DNA of 36,167 nt from Candidatus Poribacteria bacterium (GTDB taxonomy: Bacteria > Poribacteria > WGA-4E > WGA-3G): positions 1-36,167 of the forward strand of contig JAJEEK010000039.1 in the NCBI GenBank assembly GCA_022821065.1. The letters run 5' to 3'. Of the stretch, positions 28,107 to 35,916 are shown piece by piece; positions within the stretch are counted from its first letter, which is position 1; the number at the start of each line of letters is the position of its first letter. The translations under genes and the position numbers were made by a program. The notes under the pieces are model-generated. The model was not told where the DNA came from and made no database searches. It saw only the letters and a list, made by a program, of their open reading frames with translations.

Positions 28107-28457
28107 CTAATTAAAACTCTTAGCGATGGCCTCGGCGAGGTTTTTGGGAAACTCGAAAAGTGATGTTAGATTTGTCCGGATCAACATACGTCTGATACCT
28201 CTATTGACGTTAACGAGTGCCGTCCGTCCACCGTTTTGACGGATTTGTGTACTGGTGGTGATGAGAACCCCTAATCCAGCACTATCCATTGTCTCTGCGC
28301 CTGCCATATCGAAGATCAGTGTAGGTATTCCGTCTTGCGCCTCAAGTTTTTGAATATGTTCTTCAAGCAGGGTTTTGAGTACTAAAGCATCTTGCCCGAT
28401 AACTCTTCCTTGAATCTCCAAAATAGTGAAGTTTTTGTTTTGAATGTTGATTTTCAT
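28107..28457 (-). CDS. STAS-domain anti-sigma-factor antagonist
   Basis: The 116-residue protein is a single STAS domain of the SpoIIAA/RsbV kind. Such proteins release a sigma factor by binding its anti-sigma factor, controlled by phosphorylation of one serine. The phosphorylation motif MDSAGLGVL places that residue at S59, next to D58. The N-terminal strand ILEIQGRVIGQDALVLKTLLEE and the C-terminal MLIRTNLTSLFEF are also typical. GGAG lies 5 nt before the ATG. Its promoter, TTGCAT-17-TATAAT, is about 90 bp upstream. No kinase, phosphatase or sigma gene is adjacent, so its partners are elsewhere. It converges on the DUF4159 gene. Confidence 0.9.
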   Translation of the reverse strand: MKINIQNKNFTILEIQGRVIGQDALVLKTLLEEHIQKLEAQDGIPTLIFDMAGAETMDSAGLGVLITTSTQIRQNGGRTALVNVNRGIRRMLIRTNLTSLFEFPKNLAEAIAKSFN

Positions 28458-28545
28458 GATTTCTCCGTTGCCATTTTTTTATTTTCTACTTACACAAATT
28501 GAGCAGATGATGTAAGGTATTTTATTGTTTGTCTTAACATGGTAA

Positions 28546-28574
28546 ATTATACGCGAATTTAATTTCTAATGCAA
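28546..28574 (-). promoter_or_regulatory. Promoter of the STAS gene
   Basis: On the minus strand TTGCAT (28574-28569) and TATAAT (28551-28546) are 17 bp apart, the same two hexamers as the LarA-family promoter. The leader would be about 82 nt. Confidence 0.75.
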
Positions 28575-28628
28575 CCCAAATTTGTAGGGTTATTAAGGGG
28601 TATGGCATTTCTCGTGCAATTCTTAAAG

Positions 28629-29000
28629 TTACGTCAAAGGTGCGATTGTTACGGTGCCATTTGGGACAACCTCTAATACTACACGACTTCCAGAAAGCAT
28701 TGACATGCCGAGTAGCGCACCGTCATGTTTGGCTCCGAGCGTGGGAACATCACGTGTTTTGCCGTGCCATACGATTTTGGCAAGATACAGATCAAAACTG
28801 ACTGGACTTCCATCACCGAGAATAGCACGACGGTTACCGATCAGTTGAAGTCCGAGACGTTTAATCAAATCTGATGGCAGCATTAAATAACCTGTGAAAC
28901 CAGTATCAATAACGACTTCAACCTTTTCGCGGTGATTTAACCCAACAACTTCTAATTCAATAACAGCTTCCTGATCGGCTCTAATTTTTCCAATAATCAT
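28629..29000 (-). CDS. Clan AA retropepsin-like aspartic protease
   Basis: The 123-residue protein has the single aspartic-protease motif VIDTGFTG (D32), a flap-like region with ILGDGSPVSFD, and the C-terminal LLGMSMLSGSRVVLEVVPNGTVTI of small bacterial clan AA proteases. One copy supplies half an active site, so it should work as a homodimer. No signal peptide is visible, so it is probably cytoplasmic. Its ATG overlaps the stop of the upstream small gene by 4 nt (ATGA), so translation is coupled. The substrate is unknown. Similar proteases next to the same kind of small partner are familiar to me from cyanobacterial and other environmental genomes. Confidence 0.85.
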   Translation of the reverse strand: MIIGKIRADQEAVIELEVVGLNHREKVEVVIDTGFTGYLMLPSDLIKRLGLQLIGNRRAILGDGSPVSFDLYLAKIVWHGKTRDVPTLGAKHDGALLGMSMLSGSRVVLEVVPNGTVTIAPLT

Positions 29001-29266
29001 TTTGTGTATGCCGTAAAGTTAAAACCGATGCCGTAGGCAGCTGGGTATCCAATCCGAAGACCGTAAGTGACAGCTTCGGGGTGCTTGGCAAGCAGGCGCA
29101 TTGTTGCTTCCAAGTCTTCAGCGTCAATTTCGTAGTCGCCAGTTTCAATATCAAGCACCAAGAACTTGCCTTTGTGTTCTGGTTCAACTTTCTGTCGTAT
29201 CTGCTGTTGATATATTTCTTCGCCGCGAGCAGTGACGGATTCAGGTGTATAATTCGGATACGGCAT
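28997..29266 (-). CDS. Small partner of the retropepsin-like protease, 89 residues
   Basis: The family has no name that I know. The 89-residue acidic protein has an N-terminal YPNYTPESVTARGEEIYQQQIRQKVEPEHKGK. A core FLVLDIETGDYEIDAEDLEATMRLLAKHPEAVTYGLRIGYPAAYGIG follows. The pattern of a helix, a two-strand unit and a second helix is compact and soluble. It starts at 29266 with GAGGAGG 6 nt upstream, and its stop overlaps the protease start. The coupling suggests it is an adaptor, an inhibitor or the substrate of the protease, or that the pair behaves as a toxin-antitoxin-like module; none of these is shown by sequence. A possible promoter lies at 29335-29363. Confidence 0.8.
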   Translation of the reverse strand: MPYPNYTPESVTARGEEIYQQQIRQKVEPEHKGKFLVLDIETGDYEIDAEDLEATMRLLAKHPEAVTYGLRIGYPAAYGIGFNFTAYTK

Positions 29267-29334
29267 TGTAATCCTCCTCGTGTTTCAAAGAGAGCGACAT
29301 GCAATTGTAAATATTTTGCATCTCTGGTAATTGT

Positions 29335-29363
29335 AACATAAAATTGAAATGATTACCATGCAA
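29335..29363 (-). promoter_or_regulatory. Possible promoter of the protease pair
   Basis: On the minus strand TTGCAT (29363-29358) and TATGTT (29340-29335) are 17 bp apart. The -10 matches consensus at four of six positions. Confidence 0.45.
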
Positions 29364-29396
29364 TAAATCTGTTCATAGGAGTGGTTTGTAAGTCCG

Positions 29397-30485
29397 TTAA
29401 CTCCATGCGTCGCGTAAGAAGCGGATCCAATTGCCGTGCATGATGGTGGCGATGTCGTCGTCGCTATAGCCGCGGTCTGACATTATACCCGGTATCTTCT
29501 GGAGATCGGCGATGGTATCTAAGTCGCTGGGGGACTGCTCCCGTCCATAACCGCCATCCAAGTCTGTACCAATCGCAGCGTGCCGAGTGTTACCCGCCAA
29601 TTGACACACATAATCAATATGATCAACGACATTGCTCAAGGTAACCTTGTCGTTCGGCGTTTCGCCAGTAATCCAGCCCGGTTGGAGCATCCATGCGTCG
29701 AAAGCGGCACCGATGACACCATCTCGTTCAAAGATTGCCTTTAATTGTTCGTCGCTGAACTGGCGTTGATGGGGGACCAGTGCGCGGCAGTTATTATGGC
29801 TTGCGAGAACTAATCCGTTGTAGTGATCCAGAGACTCCCAGAACGCCTGATCGGAGCAGTGCGTGAGGTCGAGAATAACGCCTAAACGTTCCATTTCGGC
29901 GAGCAGTGGACGACCGAGTTCGGTTAATCCGATCTCTGTGCCGGTGCCACCGGCGTAGCGTCCGGGACCGTAGTGCGTCAGTCCGAGCAGTCGCAACCCG
30001 TCATTATGCCAAGTCTCTAATTGTGTCGGAGAGAGAATCGGGTCTGCACCTTCCATACTAATGACGAATCCCAAGGCGGGGGCATTATCGTAGTCGCTTG
30101 CATCGCCTATTGCCGTGCTTTCCCACTTCTGCCAAGCGTTGATGTGTCTATCTAATTGTTCTCGGTTCGTGATAATACGGACGTAGTTAATTTCTTGCAA
30201 GGCACGATAGTAAGCGAGTTGTCCTTGTGCGATGCCGTAGGATTGGACAGGTGAAGCGAAATCCGAATGTGGGGAGGGTCTACCGGTCGAACGTGCGAAT
30301 AGTGTAACGAAACTCACGGCGATACGTCCTTGACGCATCTCTGGGAGTGCGACGGTGCCTTGCGTGCGTCCTTTACCGGATGTCCGTGCCTCTTGGGTGC
30401 GGATTGTATAGGCGGAGCTCAGCAGGTCTCGGTTGCCTTGTAAGGCATTCATGGATAGATCAAGGTGTGCATCAATGATAAGCAT
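29397..30485 (-). CDS. Membrane dipeptidase (peptidase M19, renal dipeptidase family)
   Basis: M19 enzymes are two-zinc hydrolases that cleave dipeptides, including D-amino-acid and dehydro forms. The 362-residue protein shows the metal ligands in order: H7 and D9 in DAHLD, E145 in SMEGADP, H209 in DLTHCSD, H230 in ASHNNCR, and the aspartate in IGTDLDGGYG. The length is normal. No signal peptide is apparent, so it is probably cytoplasmic despite the family name. AAAGGA lies 7 nt before the ATG, and this site abuts mobile element copy 5, whose left end is only 13 bp upstream. The gene is therefore likely transcribed through the element from the sulfatase side, or from a promoter within it. Confidence 0.88.
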   Translation of the reverse strand: MLIIDAHLDLSMNALQGNRDLLSSAYTIRTQEARTSGKGRTQGTVALPEMRQGRIAVSFVTLFARSTGRPSPHSDFASPVQSYGIAQGQLAYYRALQEINYVRIITNREQLDRHINAWQKWESTAIGDASDYDNAPALGFVISMEGADPILSPTQLETWHNDGLRLLGLTHYGPGRYAGGTGTEIGLTELGRPLLAEMERLGVILDLTHCSDQAFWESLDHYNGLVLASHNNCRALVPHQRQFSDEQLKAIFERDGVIGAAFDAWMLQPGWITGETPNDKVTLSNVVDHIDYVCQLAGNTRHAAIGTDLDGGYGREQSPSDLDTIADLQKIPGIMSDRGYSDDDIATIMHGNWIRFLRDAWS

Positions 30486-30498
30486 AAAACATTCCTTT

Positions 30499-30653
30499 CA
30501 GGACTTACGCAATTTAGGGTGTAAACCGTTCTGTTAGATGAAATTCTTCGTCCAATCCAGCGTTTTTGTGTCACAAACTAACAGTTTTGCGGTGTACTCA
30601 CCCAGATGCGAAGTGCATCGTGGTACATAAAGCGCATCATGCGTAAGTCCTAT
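30499..30653 (+). mobile_element. AGGACTTACGCA element, copy 5
   Basis: The ends AGGACTTACGCA (from 30500) and TGCGTAAGTCCT (to 30651) are perfect inverted repeats. CTTT flanks it at 30495-30498 and 30654-30657, and the match extends to CTTTC. Compared with copy 1 it carries about 30 extra bases beside the central hairpin, near a partial repeat GGTGTAC/GGTACA. It lies between sulfatase and dipeptidase genes. Confidence 0.88.
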
Positions 30654-30685
30654 CTTTCTGATGTGTTGAAATTCGGAAGGTCAAG

Positions 30686-32185
30686 TCAATCTTCGTCCGG
30701 ATACTCGGCGAGATGTGCGCCGGGTGTGCCGTTTTGATAATCGCCATCACATGCCCTGAGCATCCAAGCACTGAGTCGGGCAACGAGGTCGGGATGATCG
30801 GCTGAAACGTCGTTCTCCTCGCGGTAGTCGTTGGGAAGATTATATAATTGAAAACTGTCTGTGCGGTTGATATACCGTAGTTTCCAACCGTCTGCCGTTA
30901 CGAGTGCCGGACCGAGTCGAGAGGCATATATGACCCACTCGTGGTGTTGCTGGTCTTCGTGCCTTTCGAGCAACGTTGGTAAGAACGATACGCCGTCTTT
31001 GTCTTCGGGAATTTCTGTCCCGATGAAATCCGCGAGGGTCGGCATTAGATCATAGTTTGTGAGCATGTGGTCGGACGTACCGCCGGGTGTAATCTGTCCG
31101 GGAAAGCGGACCATGTACGGGATTCGTGTGCCACCTTCCCAACTTGAAAACTTCAATCCTGCCATACCATCGTTTCCGTCGAACACATCGCCACCGGTCT
31201 CCGAATAGAATTTCGTTGTGATGTCGTCAAGTGGGTTCCCTTCTAAATCGGCTTGCCGCCCTGTTGTTCTTCCTTGTTGGCGGTAATACACTTCGTGTCC
31301 GTTATCAGATGAGAAGACGATCATCGTGCGGTCATCGATTCCGAGTTGTTCGAGTTCGTCCAAGATGATGCCGACGGTTTCATCCAACTTTAGGATCATA
31401 GAGGCGTATTCTTTTTCATACGTCGTCAATTCGGAAGCTTGTTTGAGGGATGGGTGTATGTCAGGAACGGAGATCGGTCCGTGCGGTAACTGCGACGGGT
31501 GGTAGAGGAAAAAAGGTTCATCGCGATGGTTGCGGAGGAACTCAATGATTTTATCGTTGAAGATGTCTTGAGAATATACCGCTTTTCCTTGACGGTTCCG
31601 GCGAATCTCCATATTCTCGTCAGATTCCGAGTTTGGATGTTTCCCGCAGTCGGCGTGTGTATTTCCCTGAATGTTCGTCAATTCCCCGTTCTCAAAGAGG
31701 AAAGGCGGATAGAAGCCGTGGCAACGCTGGTGGTCGTAATAACCGTAGTGGTATTGCCATCCGTGTCGGTGGATACGTTCCGCTGTTGTGGCAAACCCCC
31801 ATTCGAGTTTCCCGATCTGTCCGGTGGTATAACCCGCATGCGCTGCGATTTCTGCCAAAAAGACATCGTCGGGCCCCGCTTGGAGTCCAGTGGTATGAAT
31901 CAATTCCGAAATTTCGCTTGGTGTCGTTTCGCCTGTGCTGATGCTTTCATAGATGCCTGCTTTGGTATATGTCCATCTTCCTTGATGGCAGTCGTGGATA
32001 CCTGTCAGCATACTGGCACGGGACGGTGCACAGAAGGCGCACCCGTAGGCGTGGTTGAATCTCATGCCTTCGTTTGCGAGGCGGTCGATATTTGGGGTCT
32101 CGAAGTGTTGCTGTCCGTAGCAGCTGAGCATACCACGTCCGAGATCGTCCGCGAAGATGAGAATAACATTCGGGGTATCGGTCAT
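30686..32185 (-). CDS. Type I (formylglycine) sulfatase
   Basis: The 499-residue enzyme should hydrolyse sulfate esters, using a cysteine converted to formylglycine. C52 lies in the exact signature CAPSRASMLTG. N-terminal metal ligands are in LIFADDLGRG, and the later FSSDNGHE completes the calcium site. The body (HPSQLPHGP, SSWEGGTRIPYMVRFPGQI) is typical of sulfatases acting on sulfated sugars or glycans; the precise substrate is unknown. No signal peptide is present, so action in the cytoplasm is expected. AAGGAA lies 7 nt before the ATG. The formylglycine-generating enzyme is not encoded here. The gene follows the aldehyde-dehydrogenase-like gene by 29 bp on the same strand. Confidence 0.93.
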   Translation of the reverse strand: MTDTPNVILIFADDLGRGMLSCYGQQHFETPNIDRLANEGMRFNHAYGCAFCAPSRASMLTGIHDCHQGRWTYTKAGIYESISTGETTPSEISELIHTTGLQAGPDDVFLAEIAAHAGYTTGQIGKLEWGFATTAERIHRHGWQYHYGYYDHQRCHGFYPPFLFENGELTNIQGNTHADCGKHPNSESDENMEIRRNRQGKAVYSQDIFNDKIIEFLRNHRDEPFFLYHPSQLPHGPISVPDIHPSLKQASELTTYEKEYASMILKLDETVGIILDELEQLGIDDRTMIVFSSDNGHEVYYRQQGRTTGRQADLEGNPLDDITTKFYSETGGDVFDGNDGMAGLKFSSWEGGTRIPYMVRFPGQITPGGTSDHMLTNYDLMPTLADFIGTEIPEDKDGVSFLPTLLERHEDQQHHEWVIYASRLGPALVTADGWKLRYINRTDSFQLYNLPNDYREENDVSADHPDLVARLSAWMLRACDGDYQNGTPGAHLAEYPDED

Positions 32186-32214
32186 TGTGAATTTCCTTCA
32201 GGTTTGTTAGAACA

Positions 32215-33621
32215 TTACGCGTGCTGAAAAGCACGCTGCCGATAGAGATGTTCAAACAGATTTCCCTCGTGTGGACTGTCCCAAGATATCTGGTTTGTCG
32301 GGATCGCGCCTAAATTGAGTCGGTCAATAAGCGGTGTTGCTATGAGGTCTTGCGTGAGCGATGTATCCTCTGTAATCGCGGTGGCGACCAGTGTTGCGCC
32401 GATGGCTTCGACTAATTCCGTCGGTGGCACTTCCACGACACTCACAAACGGGAACGGGAATTCGGTGTTCGCTAACGGGTGTTCTGGGTCTTCGCACCAT
32501 ATCACAGTCGGTCTGAGGAAGGTGCAGCCGTCTAATTCGACGACTCGATCACCGGTTGTTAGTTCTATTGCACCGGGTTCCTTGAGGTGTTGGTCTATGA
32601 GCGATGAGATACCGTGTGCTGCCTTCGGGTTTGCCCATGCTGCGATTCCTGCTTGTGGATGATTGAGCGGTTTCGGATCGATGCGTGCCAAGCGTTCTGC
32701 TAACGCTTCGGCGATCTTGCGTCCGTGTGCCGTTACCCACACGCCAGAGGCGTTGATGCAGGAGCGACCGCCATTTTTGGAGACTGATTCCACGATGAGA
32801 TCGAGGTACTGCTCCCAATTGTTTTGCGCTTCTTCGTGGATGATGATTTTGCTGCGTCCCGGTCCGTGGATTTCGACGCGTGGTGTGTTCACCCATGGTG
32901 CAACGGTTGAACCGCCCCCGAAAAGCATAGAACGTTCACATCGGGTCAGGATTTCGTTGGCACCGCTGTAATCGGTTGGGTAGAAACTGAACGCCTCTGC
33001 TGGTGCGCCCGCTGCGATAAACGCCTGCGCGATCCGGTAGGGTGTCCACGGTTCCTCGCGCCCCGGTTTTAGGACGACAGGGACTTTCAACGCTATAGCA
33101 GGCACCCATAACGAATGGACACCCGGCGAATTGCTCGGTAGGATAGCACCCAATGAATCCGTTTCGCAGACGTAACTCAATGTACGTCTGTCTTGAACCC
33201 CCCATCCGGTGTCAAGTACTTGTAAATCAAGCCCGCGGGTGAGTCCGTCTAAAACAGTATCAATGTTTTCCATGACACCCTGAATCTTGAGCAGGTTCTG
33301 TTGACAGAGTGCTTCGGGTAAGCCGGTTGTTCCAGAGACCTGTTGGATGTAATCCGTCGGGGATTGCTCGGTTCCATCGAGTGGCAGCGGTGCCGTTGCG
33401 AAAAGGCGCGCTGCCTCTTTACAGATAGAAATCAATTCGGCGATAGGGCGTTGTGTGAGCACATCTTTTTGGAGTGCGATGTCAACGAGGTCCTTCGCTA
33501 TCAAGCCTCTGTTGGCTTGGCTTACCTCGACTAAGGGTTCACCAGTTTTGATATGTGGTACGCGGACGGTGTTCAGACTTCTGTAAAAACGTCCGGCGCG
33601 TAAAATTGGAATATGTATCAT
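32215..33621 (-). CDS. Aldehyde dehydrogenase superfamily protein
   Basis: The 468-residue protein has the superfamily core: LGAILPSNSPGVHSLWVPAIALKVPVVLKPG (nucleotide-binding region with K185), FGGGSTVAPW, and the catalytic-cysteine segment NGGRSCINASGV with C288. The usual EPxx and FxxGP motifs are not conserved in standard form, and the sequence is more like acyl-CoA reductase-type members than classic ALDHs. It may reduce or oxidise an acyl or sugar aldehyde; the substrate is unknown. No clear Shine-Dalgarno precedes the ATG at 33621, where repeat-like sequence (CAGTTATCAG words) fills the leader. Adjacent sulfatase, beta-propeller and dipeptidase genes on the same strand suggest a catabolic set. 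Confidence 0.82.
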   Translation of the reverse strand: MIHIPILRAGRFYRSLNTVRVPHIKTGEPLVEVSQANRGLIAKDLVDIALQKDVLTQRPIAELISICKEAARLFATAPLPLDGTEQSPTDYIQQVSGTTGLPEALCQQNLLKIQGVMENIDTVLDGLTRGLDLQVLDTGWGVQDRRTLSYVCETDSLGAILPSNSPGVHSLWVPAIALKVPVVLKPGREEPWTPYRIAQAFIAAGAPAEAFSFYPTDYSGANEILTRCERSMLFGGGSTVAPWVNTPRVEIHGPGRSKIIIHEEAQNNWEQYLDLIVESVSKNGGRSCINASGVWVTAHGRKIAEALAERLARIDPKPLNHPQAGIAAWANPKAAHGISSLIDQHLKEPGAIELTTGDRVVELDGCTFLRPTVIWCEDPEHPLANTEFPFPFVSVVEVPPTELVEAIGATLVATAITEDTSLTQDLIATPLIDRLNLGAIPTNQISWDSPHEGNLFEHLYRQRAFQHA

Positions 33622-33665
33622 TGTTTATAGTTTTCAGTTATCAGTTAAAGAGATGCTTTGTAACA
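33622..33665. repeat. Remnant of a CAGTTATCAGTTAAAGAG-type repeat
   Basis: The words TTTTCAGTTATCAGTTAAAGAG and ATGCTTTGTA echo the 10551-10691 stretch (GTTAACAG, ACGAAGCAT) in similar order. Only one arm is clear. It occupies the leader of the aldehyde-dehydrogenase-like gene. Confidence 0.35.
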
Positions 33666-33737
33666 ATCTTCTCTCACTTGGAATATTCCAGAGGGTAGCG
33701 AGTTGTTATCAAAAAACTTTTGTTAGTGATAGCCGCT

Positions 33738-34433
33738 TTACCGTGTAATTTTTGCTATCCATCCGGAGGCGGCATCGCAGTAGAGAAAATCGTCGCCGTA
33801 GATGGATAAGCCGTGCGGTTCGGGGCAATCTTCAGGCACCTCAATCACATCAAGCGGCGTGCCGTCTTCAAGATCGAGTTTGACGATGACCCTATCAGAA
33901 GTGTGAGTTGACCAGAGTCCATCTTCAACGCGCACCATGCCGTGTCCGCGTCCATGGGGCAACGGCAGCGTCTTTTGTATAGACCAATCCGAAGTTCTCA
34001 TCTTATGTGTGACTTGATTCTTGAGCGTTTGGACCCAGATATGTCCTTCATCGTAGTGGTCGTATTCGACACCGTGTGTGCCGCCGCCATCGGGTATCGG
34101 GTATCGTCCGAGGGTTTCGCCGGTAGCGGGATCGACTTTGAAAATCTCGCCTGTCTCGGCATCTGTATCTCGGACGGCTCTCCAGCGTTCTCCTGAACCG
34201 TTTGCGGCTAACCAGAGCGCGCCTTCACCGAAGGTCATCCCGCTCGTGTTGGAGGATTCGCTCGGAATGTCTCGGATGAGTTTCGGTACGGTATAGTCCG
34301 GGTCTGCAGTGATTTCGACCAGTGCGACTCTATCGGTAATCTGGTCAACAATCCACAGACCTTCGTCTGTGACTTGTAAGCCGTTCGGCACGGCATAGGG
34401 TGACCGGAAGATTTTTTCAATTTTCGTTATCAT
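33738..34433 (-). CDS. SMP-30/YncE-like beta-propeller protein
   Basis: The 231-residue protein has repeated strand units with the NGLQVTDEGLWIVDQ, GMTFGEGALWLAANG, GVEYDHYDEGHIWVQ, GMVRVEDGLWSTHT and GLSIYGDDFLYCDAASGWIAKI pattern of a six-bladed propeller related to SMP-30/gluconolactonase or Vgb. It has no signal peptide. Histidines in GGGTHGVEYDHYDEGH and PHGRGHG could serve in a catalytic site, as in streptogramin lyase-like members, but activity is not established. I use the ATG at 34433 because AAGGAG lies 7 nt upstream; a TTG at 34439 is in frame. It begins 14 nt after the selenoprotein stop, so the two are likely cotranscribed. Confidence 0.75.
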   Translation of the reverse strand: MITKIEKIFRSPYAVPNGLQVTDEGLWIVDQITDRVALVEITADPDYTVPKLIRDIPSESSNTSGMTFGEGALWLAANGSGERWRAVRDTDAETGEIFKVDPATGETLGRYPIPDGGGTHGVEYDHYDEGHIWVQTLKNQVTHKMRTSDWSIQKTLPLPHGRGHGMVRVEDGLWSTHTSDRVIVKLDLEDGTPLDVIEVPEDCPEPHGLSIYGDDFLYCDAASGWIAKITR

Positions 34434-34447
34434 ATCCAAACTCCTTT

Positions 34448-35611
34448 TTAGTGTTTATCTACTTGTGCTAAAGATGACTTTAGCCACCTAAAATATTCGG
34501 ATTTCCGTTCTTTAGTGATTGGAAAGGACTTGATAAACTCGTTTGTCGGTAGATTCTGGATAAACGCTAATTCGGGTGTTAGAATCATGGGATCAACAGG
34601 ATAAACAAAGTGTTTTTGGAGTTTTGTCGCTAAGGCAGCTGCAGCAGCCCCTTTGGCACCGTCCTGAAGATCCGGTAATTCTCTGAGTAAAACCCATGTA
34701 TTCACAAACCGTGTGTTAAGCAACTTGATAACTCTCGCTGAGGAGAGCGGACCCGCTCTCAAACTTTTACCTGTCCCTCAGCAGGATTCATCATCAAGCG
34801 TACCAAATAAAACTAACGCGTGGATGGGACGGTTTGTTCTTTTCGCGAGTTCAACTGTATCTTCAATCGGTGTCCACTCAATTTCAGCAAACCTGTAGAA
34901 TGCAATCGCTAATTTTTTGCGGGTTTCTTCTTCAGTAATAGCGGTTTCCCATGTTATCTCATGTGTAGATAGCCCCCTTGATAATGTAGAGAGTTCCATG
35001 CGGGGAATAAAAGCCACGTCTGCTGCTCTGAACGCGTTAACATCTACATTGCTATTACGTGATGGAAGAGCCAAAGAAAACTCGACAACCACGCCTTCCG
35101 TTCGGTTTAGTACCAATCGCCCTGCAAACTGGCCTGGTAACAAACGGACACTGGCTGCGTCCAACATGAACTGTGCATGAATTCGTAAAACAATTTCCGC
35201 ATAGTTTGGTGAAATCGCCCGTAAACACGCTTTCGCCCCATCAGATTTAGGTGTTCTGTGAGAAGAGACGGTGATCTCCGTTGTTGCCCCTGGGTGAAAC
35301 TGGCGGAAGAATGGGAGAATCTTTTCCGAGTCAAGTTCCCAAACATCGCCCACATTAGCAGTCGAAGGCGGCAGAAAAACTTGAAAGTCAGTTTGGCTGT
35401 AGTTCCTCAATGGATAGGCAGGTTTAGGATTGAAAAGTTCTAACGCCTGTTCCCACTCCATATTTACTGTTTCTGGCCACCGTGCCTTGAGCCTATCAAA
35501 CTGTTCTTGTGTTAGCTGATGCAAGTTGTACGTAGCATCCGCGATTGGTTCCCAATGTGCTTGTACTTGCAAATTCGCTGTGCTGCTAAGAACGTCGCTA
35601 AAGTCTACCAC
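34448..35611 (-). CDS. Thioredoxin-like selenoprotein (in-frame UGA read as Sec278)
   Basis: The frame is open from the GTG at 35611 to a TGA at 34780-34778, then continues in the same frame to 34448. Read through, it is 387 residues with Sec at 278 in the context DDES-C-U-GTGKSLRAGPLS, a redox Cys-Sec pair. After the TGA the coding continues smoothly (ARVIKLLNTRFVNTWVLLRELPDL), as expected of a thioredoxin-like fold. A hairpin with a GGTC loop starts 17 nt after the TGA, fitting a bacterial SECIS. The N-terminal half (about 1-250) is a larger domain that I do not recognise. The start at 35611 has GGGAGGG 6 nt upstream; a longer TTG start at 35683 is less likely. A simple gene finder would report two proteins. 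SelA, SelB, SelC and SelD are not in the window. Confidence 0.85.
34743..34760 (-). promoter_or_regulatory. Bacterial SECIS element
   Basis: On the minus strand GAGAGCGG (34760-34753) is the exact reverse complement of CCGCTCTC (34750-34743). As a 7-bp stem it leaves the tetraloop GGUC. It begins 17 nt after the UGA (34780-34778), placing the loop G's about 25 nt downstream, within the range known for SelB-recognised elements. The hairpin lies within the coding sequence. Confidence 0.8.
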
Positions 35612-35707
35612 TATTTTCCCTCCCGTTGTCGAAATTCCGCATTTCAGATCAAAATGGCGGGACTTCAACTTTTTCCGCCACAAAGTAAAAGAGGGGTTGC
35701 GTTTCGG

Positions 35708-35916
35708 TTACCGGATCCGCCTCATGTACTCGTCGTGTTTGCCGACCCAAAACCAGACGAAAGCGTTCTCTTCTTCGCGTGCGACTGCCCGATATCCCTT
35801 ACAGATTCGTATTGACCAGGGCACAATCTCCTTTTTCGTCTTGGTATTTCTTTTAGAATGCCGAGACCGCTATTCATAAGCAATTTGTCGCAAAGAAGAA
35901 TTTCAATTCCGTCGAA
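35708..35916 (-). pseudogene. Decayed RelE-like toxin gene
   Basis: In one minus-strand frame, 35869-35708 encodes a 53-residue piece whose end, PWSIRICKGYRAVAREEENAFVWFWVGKHDEYMRRIR, resembles the C-terminal half of a RelE-type toxin. It is blocked upstream by a TAG (35872-35870). The expected N-terminal half is found only in scraps in other frames (for example KKYQDEKG in the neighbouring frame, behind a TAA). It directly follows the antitoxin gene, the usual order for the pair. The most likely reading is a toxin broken by at least one frameshift and stop. Sequencing or assembly error remains possible. Confidence 0.55.

Noticed and set aside
31499..32227. 242-residue plus-strand frame inside the sulfatase
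   Set aside because: It is antisense to the sulfatase active-site region, and no domain is recognisable.
34448..34762. Independent 104-residue gene starting at 34762
   Set aside because: It is in frame with the gene upstream of the TGA, has no ribosome binding site of its own, and continues the thioredoxin-like sequence, so it is the C-terminus of the selenoprotein.
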